Part shown: piece after piece, positions 10,501 through 20,400 of the stretch
Layout of the letters: each line of letters begins with the position of its first letter
Numbering within the stretch: position 1 is the first letter of the stretch
Source of the DNA: Brachionus plicatilis
Lineage: Eukaryota; Rotifera; Eurotatoria; Ploima; Brachionidae
Assembly (NCBI GenBank): GCA_010279815.1
Contig: QEOQ01000640.1
Span: 536,117 to 600,116 of the forward strand
Reading direction: 5' to 3'
DNA length: 64,000 nt
Translations under genes and position numbers: made by a program
Notes under the pieces: generated by a model
What the model was told of the DNA's origin: nothing
What the model saw: only the letters and a program-made list of their open reading frames with translations
Databases searched by the model: none

Positions 10501-11384
10501 TTACGATAAATACTGTTTTTGTGAATAGTGAATAACCAATTAAGTACGTGAAATATGGTGAATTCATCGAACCATAGCAGCACTTCAGCTAAATTCGATC
10601 AATTTTTTTAAAAAATGAAACCTTTTAAAAGTTATATAATTCCTTTTATACTTTTTTTCAAAAATTTAAATAAATTTTCAATTAAAAAATAGCTCGAAGC
10701 TTAACAAATCGCATTTAGATTTTCTTTCTGAAAATTTGAAAAAAAATCAAAACTTAATTTTACTTTTTTGAAGGCGAGACATCTGAAAATGAAATAAAAG
10801 ATAATGAAGGTCGCTTTTTACTTAAAGAAAAAGATTTAATTCCGAAAAATAACATAGCTGTCAACGAATTGGTGCCAAGAACACTTACAAAACAGATAGA
10901 CGGTAGAGCGACTAGTTGGGAGACCACATATGATGTCATCAAAAAAGCTCCGTTCAGACCGGAACCTTTGAGTAACTTTAAAATTTTATGAAAACTTAAG
11001 AATTTTATTGATATTTTAAAAAAAGAAAAACGAGTCTATGGAGTTCCGACCATCAGAAATGACATACCAGCTCCAGAATTCAAAAAAATCCAAGATCGTA
11101 CTAACTACGGAACCGACGGTACAGCTTGGTCATTGCTTTCTCCTTCAGTCTTTTCACATCATGGTGTCTATGAAAAAGATGTTTTGCAACCACGACCGAA
11201 AGAAACCATTAGACAGATCATGTCAAATATTGGATACAATTTGAGCGAAGAGCAATTTGAGTCTACTTGGAATATGGCAAAGAATTTAAATCCGTATGGC
11301 CAAGTTTCTATTGAAGAATTTAGATGGGCTCTTAATGATAACGGAAGTAGTTTTATTAAAATTCAGCCGGCATCAGTAAATTAA
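7520..11384 (+). CDS. EFHB: EF-hand domain-containing protein B (EFHB / CFAP21), ciliary
   Basis: Six exons: 7520-7627, 7683-7898, 7961-8683, 8735-8933, 10774-10971 and about 11026-11384, giving 600 aa. From memory it follows vertebrate EFHB closely: a RAAG..APGE start segment, IRFHYGHANDP, FYKSSKSAPLGK, FGISTNK..AKELVNP, YHDGRMAKQSI.WL, QIGKPLDPNKET, and near the end GVPTIRNDIPAPEF and IQDRTNYG. Two EF-hands sit at about residues 348-359 (Asp at position 12 instead of Glu) and 384-395 (DYDQDGKINFLE, canonical). EFHB is an axonemal microtubule inner protein of motile cilia and is linked to calcium signalling. This copy lacks the long N-terminal extension of human EFHB (about 830 aa). Introns are 51-62 nt except intron 4 (1.84 kb). 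The exact exon 6 start (11026 or 11035, both in phase) is uncertain. An AATAAA lies at 11414-11419. Confidence 0.93.
8934..10773 (+). other. Large intron 4 of EFHB
   Basis: Donor CAG/GTTTTATT after 8933 and acceptor TTTTTTGAAG before 10774. It is about thirty times longer than the other introns of this gene. I see no coding exon in it: the flanking exons join in phase (Gly codon) and the family alignment is continuous. Slightly GC-richer patches near 9220-9260 and 9690-9720 are unidentified. Confidence 0.6.
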
Positions 11385-11419
11385 TTTGTTTTTGTAATAA
11401 TATGAGATTTTGAAATAAA

Positions 11420-12060
11420 ATAATTTATATTTATTAAAATACTTATATTTTTTTTTACTGAAATGTCATCTTAGTTTACGTCGTTTTTACGAACAATGAC
11501 GTTAACTTAGATTTCTTTTGAATTTGAACAAAAAAAGTAATATTTAATAATCTAAATAAATTTAAAATTTTATTATTTTAAACCGGAACTTTAAGGCTCC
11601 AAGGAAACAGATCCTATTTAGAATAGTATTGAAGTCCCAAATAGTTCATAAGACCAAGGAACTTTTCAGATACTTTTAAGAGTTTTGACTAAAATTTTGC
11701 TCGACAGGCGTCTTAAAGAATTTTATTCCAATATTCATTTCCGAATTATTTTCAAAATCAAAATAAAATATTACTTCAAATTTCATCAAAATTAAAAATC
11801 CAATTTGATTTTAAATTTTAGATTGTATATTTTAAGTTAAGAATAATTTTACATTAAGATCAAAAGCCTAAATACTGTATATTTTCAAAAAAATTAAATT
11901 TTATTTTGAATTTATGATGGTCTACAACTTTTAGGCTCGATTATTTTTCACTATTTTTTTTAAGCCCTTTTAATTTCAATAAGTTGTAAATTTTTAGAAC
12001 TCTTTAATGACTTAAAAATACAAGACTAAATTGAAGAGACTTGTGAAATTAAATAGTAAT
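11420..12060. other. Intergenic, no content recognised
   Basis: Downstream of the EFHB polyadenylation signal. AT-rich with no coding or repeat structure that I can support. Confidence 0.4.
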
Positions 12061-12420
12061 CCCTAAGAAATTTCTTAGGGGTTGTGAAGTTTGTTTCAAT
12101 TCAATAATTTCATTTCGATACTTTACCAATAACTTTTTAATGGAATGAAATAAACTGGTTCTGCAAAATGTAAATGTTACAACTTGTAGCAAGTTTGTTA
12201 CACTACACATGAGACTTGATTCAGCAATAACTATGCTAAACCTTATTTAAATCATTCTTAATGGAGTGCAAAATGCTTAAAATTGCACACTAATTTGCAG
12301 ACTTTATCTTGGTGTGTAAAAAATTTGTTACAGATTGTAACATTTTGCCGAACTAGTTTATTCAAAAGTTATTGGCAAAGAACCGAATTGAAATTATTGA
12401 ATTGAAACAAAATTCACAAC
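12061..12420. mobile_element. Foldback element with long arms, beside a perfect 20-bp palindrome
   Basis: 12061-12080 (CCCTAAGAAATTTCTTAGGG) is a perfect palindrome. It directly abuts a 340-bp foldback: the left end GTTGTGAAGTTTGTTTCAAT at 12081 pairs with the right end, whose reverse complement begins GTTGTGAATTTTGTTTCAAT at 12420. The pairing continues imperfectly for over 100 bp per arm (CAATAATTTCA, CCAATAACTTTT, GCAAAATGT, GTTACA). No transposase inside. Confidence 0.7.
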
Positions 12421-12450
12421 TCAACTTTTTTAGAAATCTGAAATAAACTT

Positions 12451-13521
12451 AAATTAAATTGGCATGCATTTAAATGCTAGGTAAAAAATTAAAAATGCTC
12501 GGTTAATGTTTAAAAAAAATACTAGGAATAAAATTAAAAATGCTAGGTAAAAAATTAAAAATGCTAAGTTAAAAAAAAACTAAGTTTAAGAATAAAAATG
12601 CTAGGTAAGTTATTTGAAATGCTAAGTGCTAAAATTAATAATGCTTTGTAAAAAATCAAAGTGCTAGAATAAAAAACAAGAGCGCTAGGTTTTATGATAA
12701 AAATGATAAATTAAAACCGGAATGAAGTAATAGAGGTGGATTTTGGGTATTAAATTAATTGAGTAATCGATAAAATAAATAAGAGTGAATTGATTATCAT
12801 TCAAAAAAAAAAACAAAATGATTTCAAGAGGTAAAAGTTAAAAAAATAATGAGGTTCACCGGATCATATATGTGACATTGATACTAGTGATGGTGAAAAT
12901 GATGTCGAAAAAATATTAAAGAAAATAAAATCTTTTCGACATAAATATATATTAAAGGAAATCTTCAATCAATGCGAAATGGTAAAAAAATTCTTGTGCT
13001 GATGGTGAAAAAGTTTATTATCGATGTAAATTATCAAAAATCAGGGAAAACAATGTGAAAAAAAATTACATTTGTATTATTTGAGCGAAGTCTAAAAGTA
13101 ACTGTTTATGAATCAGTCAATGTGCATACACATTTACACAATAGTGAAAAAAATATGTCAGCCGAAGTAAAAGCCAAAATAGTTGAATTGTTTTATTTTA
13201 CCTGACGAATTTTTTTTTAAATAGCATTTTTCAGAGTTGTTTAAAAGTCACAAGACTTTGACTTGGAATCTTGAAGAAAAAAAAGACCTAACATGGACTT
13301 TATTTCGGGATTTTTAAACCACTCTGGCATTTTTTTTTAATTTACCTAGCATTTTTTGTTTTTTAGCTAGAAAAACTAATTAAAAATACATAGCAAAAAA
13401 TACTTCCTTACTGAGCTTTTAACTTACCTAGCAAATTTAATTTTTTACTTAGCGAATTTTTTTATTAACCTATCATTTTGAGTTTTTTAACTAGCGTAAT
13501 TAATTTTAGCCAATTAAATTT
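12451..13521. mobile_element. Decayed Mutator-like element with tandem-repeat terminal arms
   Basis: The left arm (about 12465-12700) is a degenerate array of units around AAAATGCTAGGTAAAAAATT. The right arm (about 13325-13505) is the same array inverted (TTACCTAGCAATTT-type units). Outer ends AATTGGC / GCCAATT face outward. Between the arms, on the plus strand, lies a remnant of a FLYWCH/MULE-type protein (12998-13205). Long tandem-repeat inverted arms with a FLYWCH-like fragment fit Mutator-like elements; boundaries are approximate and I could not confirm a target duplication. Confidence 0.55.
12998..13205 (+). pseudogene. FLYWCH-type zinc-finger/MULE protein remnant
   Basis: The first frame reads ADGEKVYYRCKLSKI. 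After a stop and frameshift near 13085 the other frame reads VTVYESVNVHTHLHN followed by SAEVKAKIVELF. The pattern YRC..., a Cys-poor gap, then HTH is the spacing of FLYWCH-like domains carried by MULE transposons. It is broken by a frameshift and stops, and an acidic stretch upstream (CDIDTSDGENDVEK) is in a third frame. Confidence 0.5.
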
Positions 13522-14204
13522 ACTTAAAAAATCAAGCCTTTTTTAAGTCAAAATTAATATTGCAGGTCTCGGCCGCGTCTCTCACATGAAATTGAATTTT
13601 TACCGTTCCATACGGTTATGATTGCGGCAAGATGAATTTTTTGCAGACAGGAATTTATTTTTCACTTGCTTTTTTGTAAATAAAATAGAAAGTTTTTACC
13701 ATTTATAGTACGGAATAAATGGGTTTTTAAGAAATTAGAATTAAATTTCTAATTATTTGATTTTAAAATGAGATATTTACTAGTATTTTTATCAGGTCGA
13801 ATTAAACAATTATGAATTATTTAATCAGTCGTTGGTTTTTTTGCGCCCTGAAATGAATTAATAAAACACTTTTTTACTTTTTATTGGATGTTAACACTTG
13901 CATATCATAAATTAAATAAAACCTGTCATAGCTTTAATAAAAATAAATTAAAAATTAACCATAAATTTATTAAATCACAATAAAATAAGAGTTTGCAAAA
14001 TATTTCAATCTCAATTTTATATGAAATAGATCAAATATTAAAAATATAAACCAAAAAAAAATTTATATTAGTTCTTTTTTATTATTTACATTTATTTATT
14101 CTTCTCGGCTTTGTTTTAACTATTTGTTCGTCAGACATGACTGAAGACCCATTTTGTTAGAACGATCAATGCTCCAAAATCTATCTCGCTCGATCTTCTA
14201 ATTA
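13522..14204. other. AT-rich spacer
   Basis: A GC-richer patch at 13563-13630 (GGTCTCGGCCGCGTCTCTC) is out of keeping with its surroundings and may be a transposon remnant. Nothing else seen. Confidence 0.35.
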
Positions 14205-14284
14205 ATTTATTTGGCCCTGTTACTTTTTGTACTTTTTCTAATTATTTTTGTACGAAAAGTACAAAAAGTAACAGGGCCAAATAA
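14205..14284. repeat. 80-bp near-perfect hairpin
   Basis: The arm ATTTGGCCCTGTTACTTTTT at about 14209 is repeated in reverse complement ending at about 14282, with a short loop (about 14238-14253). A further copy of AGAAAAAGTACAAAAAGTAC lies just outside at about 14295. Could be the end of a transposon or a small MITE. Confidence 0.65.
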
Positions 14285-14483
14285 AAAAATATTTAGAAAA
14301 AGTACAAAAAGTACAGAAAGGTTTTTTAAATATTTATATCTCATTATCTATCCATGCTTTTTATAGGTATTTTAATTTTTTTGAAATAATTTTGCATGTA
14401 AAAATTTTTAAATTAACACTGTTAATTGTTAATAAAATTATAGGAACAGTTCAAAACGATAAACCAATTATTTACCAGAAAAA

Positions 14484-14782
14484 ACTTAAAAGTTAATCAC
14501 ACCAATCGATGTACATTTTTTTGGTAAATTTAAATAGTGGTTTTTCGTTTCGATCAGCTTCAAATTATAATATTTTAAATTATAATTTACTTTAATTTAA
14601 AAAAAAAGTTTTTAGGCAAAGCTGTAGTCTCTTTTTTTTTAACATTAAAAGATGCTACAGAGGTCAAATTTTTTCTCGATTTCTAATAAAATTTTAATGA
14701 TAGGAGAATATTTTTTAAAGTTTAAACAAAGAGTGTTTGAGAAGTTTTAACAGCTTTGATTTATTTTAAATCATATTTTGAA
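14484..14782 (+). repeat. Dispersed repeat, copy 1 (uninterrupted)
   Basis: Matches 19199-19440 and 19941-19992 in the same orientation at roughly 85% identity by eye. Shared strings include GTTAATCACACCAATC, GTCAAATTTTTTCTCGATTT and GAAGTTTTAACAGCTTT. No coding potential seen. Confidence 0.65.
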
Positions 14783-14914
14783 TAATCTTTTCAACAAAAT
14801 TCTTTTGATTTATTATATTATTTTTTTTTAATTCAACACTTTTTCAAAACCTTTTTTATGGATATTTTACTATTTTTGAAATACTTTTACAAGTAATAAT
14901 TTTTAGATTACATA

Positions 14915-15000
14915 CAGTACTGACACGACAAGTGGAATTTACGTAAAATTACGTAAATTTACCTTATTTTACGTAAATTCCACTTGTCGTGTAAGTACTG
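14915..15000. mobile_element. 86-bp palindromic MITE flanked by TA
   Basis: The arms CAGTACTGACACGACAAGTG and, in reverse complement of the right end, CAGTACTTACACGACAAGTG continue into GAATTTACGTAAAA on both sides. TA dinucleotides flank at 14913-14914 and 15001-15002. The element is almost nothing but two arms of about 34 bp. TA duplication suggests a Tc1/mariner-type transposase acting in trans. Confidence 0.75.
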
Positions 15001-15002
15001 TA

Positions 15003-15480
15003 TACTTTTTCCGAGATACTTTTTCCGCGCGTACGGAAAAAGTATTATTTTTGATGCGCGGAAAAATTCTTAAATATGTTTTATACAATTTTTTATTAAA
15101 AAAGATAGTTTAAGAAAATTTTTTATGTCCAATTAAAATTAAGAATAATGAATAAAAAACAAAGACAAATTATAGCATAAAATAAGAATTTCCATTTTCT
15201 TCCATTATTTTGTTTTTATGTTTACCTTAACTTATAAAAAAGTTCGAAACAGATCCCGGTCTTCATCGTCGGATGTTCCATGCTGACCATTATTCAAAAT
15301 GTATTCCAGCTTTATATTTTCTTTGTTCATTTCAATTTTCAATTTTGATATTTTTTTCAATTTTGAGTGAATGTATTGAAATATTAATTTTTTTGATTAT
15401 AATTTTTAAATTCTATTCACGGAAAAAGTATTATTTTCAATGCGCAGAAAAATTATCGCGGAAAAAGTAACTGCAAGGAA
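15003..15480. repeat. Foldback-like repeat with TACTTTTTCCG motifs
   Basis: CGGAAAAAGTATTATTTT followed by AATGCGC/GATGCGC occurs at 15035-15065 and again at 15420-15450. TACTTTTTCCG occurs inverted at the left edge (15003-15027), and its complement CGGAAAAAGTA ends the segment at about 15469. This looks like a second short inverted-repeat element abutting the 86-bp MITE. An internal open stretch (15273-15470) is not convincing as a gene. Confidence 0.5.
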
Positions 15481-16888
15481 TTTTTATATAAAGCAATTTT
15501 TTAAAAAATAAATTGAAATAATATACTTGCCTTATTTATGAATGTGAATATTTATTTTTGAAAAATTAAAAAACAAGAAAAATTTTGATTCTAATGAAAA
15601 ATTGATTGTATTGAGTTTCTATTAAATTAGTAATTAGTTAGTAATTGAAAAAATAAAAGCAAGTTTAATAATTATTTTATTTAAAAATTTTAAAAATAAA
15701 AACATTCATTAAAGTTCAAAATTTAAATAAAATTTAATTAACTTGTTGCCAAGATATAGAATATTTTAAATCGGATAATTTAAATAATAAGGTGTGAATA
15801 GAAAAAGCACGTCGATATAAGGATGGCATTGTTTGAAAAAGTTTATCAGCATGGCAAAAAAGTTGTTGGTTCGGATTTTGAATTTTTTGCTCTGGCGAAA
15901 TTGGACATCAAATTGGATGGCTTTTTTTTATAATACTTTAAATCTAAGCAAGAATCACTGTTTTAAAATATTGAGTTAACGTGCATCTAATTGAATAAAA
16001 TTTTGAAAAAAATAGGAATGATTTCAACAAAAAAATAAAATTATCAAATATCAAAAAATATCCCTCGAACAAAATTCACCTCATAACAAATTAAAAAGAT
16101 GTTCCAGTAATTTTAACGATGAAAAAAGAACAAAATTTAAAAAAAAAATTAAACTGTCATTTTCATAAATCGCTCGATTTTCGCTTTATTTTTATTGAAA
16201 GTGAATCATATTTACAATTACATGTTAGACTGTTTTTGACTCTTTTAATCAAAAATTTTTCAAATACCTTCCATCACTTAAAATAAATAAAAAAAATTAG
16301 TTAAAAAATTAAAAAATAAAATTCAATTAAGACTCATGGAAAAGCAAAACCTGTTATTTTTAGCATTTAGGAAAATTTTCATTTGAGCTTTATAAATTGT
16401 TTAAGAATAGAAATATCCTAAACAGCCAAAGCTTTTAAAAAATTAATCGACATTTCTCGGTCAATTTAACAAAAGCAGAACCGGATTGTACAGCTTTCTC
16501 TATTTTAGGATAAATTTTTAAAATTTCCGGTTCTTCATGTGTAAATAATACCTCTTAGCCAAAACGAGCTTTTAATAAACAAAATAAGAGCGTGAATTGA
16601 ACACAGAGTGCAACTAAGCTCACAAGCTTTTATAAAAAAGTGACAGATTTTTTTTTTGCATTAAGAATTTTTTGTTTAAAAATATTATCAATTAAATGAT
16701 GTGATTCCCTAATTGAATTTAATTTTGTGCAAAATTTTGAGAAACAAAAATGTGTTAAGAGCATGAACATTAAAAGAGCACGATTCATTAGAATAGACTT
16801 AAAAATGTCAATAAATAGATCAGTCAAGCTAAAGCAATTTTTATTAAAAAATTCAAATTAATTCGGCATATTCGCCGAAATTTATTTT
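15481..16888. other. Intergenic, one small coding-like fragment
   Basis: Mostly featureless AT-rich DNA. A less AT-rich piece at 15823-15933 has an ATG and 36 codons (MALFEKVYQHGKKVVGSDFE and more) before a stop. It has coding-like composition but no recognisable family, and may be an orphan exon or transposon scrap. Confidence 0.3.
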
Positions 16889-17182
16889 GGCATCGTGAAA
16901 TTTCATACAAAACTTCTAATACAAAAATAAAAAAATTCATAGCTTTTGTTCTGATTGTCAAAAACTTGTGAAACAATTTGAAAAAAAGTAAAAAAATTTT
17001 TGTTTCACCTCCTGCGAAAGTCTGCGAAATTTGTGCAAATAAATTGAGTTTTATTTTTAATACTTTTAAATAGGGTACAAGTTTGCAGTCTTCCACAGTT
17101 TCAGATTTGACAATAAGAACAAAGGTAATAAAAAATTTTTTAAGTTTTGTATTCGAAGTTTTGTATGAAATTTCACAATGCC
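16889..17182. mobile_element. 294-bp foldback MITE
   Basis: The left end GGCATCGTGAAATTTCATAC pairs with the reverse complement of the right end, GGCATTGTGAAATTTCATAC. Pairing continues through AAAACTTC.AATACAAAA and TTTGTTCT.ATTGTCAAA. The ends resemble those of the 5354-5585 element and the fragment near 4690, suggesting one family with GGCAWYGTGAAAT termini. Confidence 0.65.
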
Positions 17183-17480
17183 TTTATGTTAAAAAAAATT
17201 CTCTAAAAAAATCTATTAACATTTAAAATTAACAAAAAAATTAAAAAGAAATCAAATTTCTAAAAATTCACAAAATTGCTTTTAGCTCCACTGTTCCGAG
17301 TAGAACTACATATTGAAATTTTCTTGTAGCAATAAAAATTTTTATTACTCGATAGAGAAATCTTGCCATATTCTCTCTTTAATTACTCTTCTATTTTATA
17401 AAGTAGAGGACCTTTTACTTTATTATTACTGACTAGGATAATATGTAAGTGAAAAATCTTACCATTGTCTCATTGTTTAA
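17183..17480. other. Probable muscleblind 3' UTR region
   Basis: Downstream of the last stop on the minus strand. It includes the donor-like site near 17460 and a less AT-rich patch at about 17390-17420. No other feature seen. Confidence 0.35.
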
Positions 17481-20400
17481 CTACATTCTCGGCATTCCCG
17501 GCTGGTGGCCAGCGTCTTGAATAAAAAAAATTAAAATTTACCCAAAAAAAAAACTAAGTTTGGTAAAATTTACATGGCAAGGATATGTATGGTGCGTATT
17601 GCAACGGAAAGTTTATTGCCTGCGAATAGTTTAAAGCGGGAGAGACCGGTTGTTGAGCTAAAGCAAAGTGCTGGAAATTAGCTTGGCCTGAGTTGAATGA
17701 TTGAAACACCGGCAGTCCAGTTTTGATATCAGCAATGGCGGTTCGTTTAACTTGAGTCCCAGATTGTGTCACTTGCGTGGTTCCATTTTGCTGCATAACA
17801 GAAAATATAATTCAATTCGAATTTATTTTTTAAATATTTCGCTTTTTTTAGACAAATTAAAAACATTGTATGAAGAATTTCGTTAAAAAAGTGTTAAATA
17901 AAGCTCAGTGTTAGACAAAAGGTAAAAAGGAAGAACACAAAAAGCTTGCTCAAGAGTACAGTACATCAAGCATTTAAGTGAAAGTCTAAGCGTTTCTTTA
18001 GCTTAAAAAGGTAACAAATTTTATTTCGCTGTCGGACAAAAGAAAATTTTGTCTCATAGTCAAGTTTTGTGAATTTATATTGAAAGCAAAATATTTAAAA
18101 TTAAATGACAAAAAAATTTAAGAATCATATACCACAGGGATAAAGTCGTGTTCAACGGCGTCATGCGTTCTCTTTTTTCCTGGCACAACATCAACTTGAT
18201 TAGCATTAACAGCAGCATTAACAGCCGTAGCAGATGCACTAGCAGTCTATCATTTATTATATATATGGTTTATTTTATATTTTTTAAATTAGCTTTATTT
18301 TAAAAACGAAGGACTCGAGTGGTGGGTGAAACTAAAGCCACATAAGCATTTCTAGTTTTTAACGACATCGAAGGGTCACAATTAGCCTAACTAACACCCT
18401 GATAGAAGGATCATTTTAAAATAAAAGTTTTTTAAAATGATGCTTGTCATGTCGTGCTAGCTTTGACAATTTTATTTGATTGAAGCATCAAAGCTCAGAC
18501 TTAAGAATTTCAAATTTCTAACAGTTTGTTAATAAAAGTATTTAGACAAGTGTTTAGATCAAGATTTCCCTTAAAAATTATCAACAAAATATACCTTATT
18601 CACATCGCTGCTTTGTGCCTTTAGAAACAAAATAAATTAGTTTTTTTTATTAAAATTTTTTGAAATTTTTACGTTTTCTTCAGTCGATGTACTGGTTTTG
18701 TTGCTCGACATTGGAGTATTGGGCGCGCGTTGATAAACCTGGTGATACACTTGATATTGAGGTAACATATATGCTTGGCCATTATCCAACGCATATGGTA
18801 TTTGATGATCACTATGTTCCTGATGTGCCTTTAATTAATTTAGCATGAATTTTTACCCTTTTGTTCGATAAACTTGATTAGCGATCTGGTAAATTTAGCC
18901 AAGCTTGAACTTATTGAAACAACTAATGTTTCTAATTTAAAAATTCGTCCAAAAATCTTATCACTTTATAAAAATTCAATCTAATAATTTAAGATTTTGT
19001 TTGAATAGTTTTATTTATGAGAAATCTATTTAAGTAAATTTTATAAATCTATTAATTAATTTACAATGCTTAACAATTTTCTAATAATTAAATTAAAATA
19101 TTTAAAATAAAAATTTAAATAAAAATTTAAATAAAAATTTAAATAAAAATTTAAATAAAATTTGACGAGAAACCCTTGTTCAATTATTAACAAGTAAAAC
19201 TTTAAGTTAATCACACCAATCAATGTGCATTTTTTTGGGAAATTTAAATAGAAGTTTTTCGTTTTGATCAGTTTTAAATTATGATATTGAATAATTCACT
19301 TCAATTTAAAAAAGTTTTTAGGCAAACCTGTAGTCCCTTTTTTTATTAACATTAAAAGATACTACACAGGTCAAATTTTTTCTCGATTTCTAATAAAATT
19401 TTAATGAAAGGAGAATATCTTTTAAAGTTTAAAAAAGGACGTGTTTATTTTTAATAACTCTGATTTCTGATTTTATCACTAATTTTACTTATTAATTTAA
19501 TTTTAAAAATAACATGTTAAAAATTCTCATTATTTTTAATAATTTTAATCAACAAAATTTCCGATATAGCTCAATTCTTTATATAAAAAAAATCTTTAAA
19601 AAAAGAAAGTAGGCTAATTGTATTAAACTCTCAGCGATGGCCTTATTTTCTTATTTGGTCTTGGCTTTTGACCAAAAAAAATTATTTCCTGAAATTAAAT
19701 CATGTTCAAGAACATTTAATTAATATTTTGCTCTCTTTTGGAAAGAAATTTTGATTTTTATAACTTTTTATTCAAATTCAAGAAAAATGAAAAGAAAGAG
19801 TTGAGAATTTATCACGGAATTGAAAATAAACATAAATAAAATTTTATTGGAAAATACCGAAAAATAATTTTTGGTTCCGTATTTTTAGTGATACAATCAG
19901 AAATTTAGAAAAACAAAGAATAAATCGCCTTTAAAAAGGAGAGTTTGAGAAGTTTTAACAGCTTTAATTTATTTTTAATCATATTATGAATACAAAATTC
20001 TTTTAATCTATTTTTGTGATATTTTAATAAAATTAAGAATTTTAAAGATTAAAGAAAATCATTGAAATTTAATCATAATGAATCTCTTAAATTTTGTAAA
20101 AACTTCTTTAATCATGAAAAAACAATTTAATTAAATTTTATCTTTAGATTAAATAATTGTTAAACGTTAAATTTTATTCTTAAATAAAAGGTAAAACATA
20201 ATCTAAGTTTAAAATGTATTTGATAAAAGAGAAAATTATCCTCAAATTTTTATTTTTCTAAATAAATAATGCAATTGAAAAATTACAGATGAGTCTAAAA
20301 TTTTAAAAAAAGGTTATAATTTCTGCAAAGAAATCTAATTGCATCATTAAATTATTTTTAGCCTTGAATTTTGAGCAAAATTTTATTTTATCTATTTCAT

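Noticed and set aside
15273..15470. 65-codon open frame on the plus strand
   Set aside because: Phe/Ile-rich sequence from AT-rich DNA inside a foldback-like repeat; no gene-like features.
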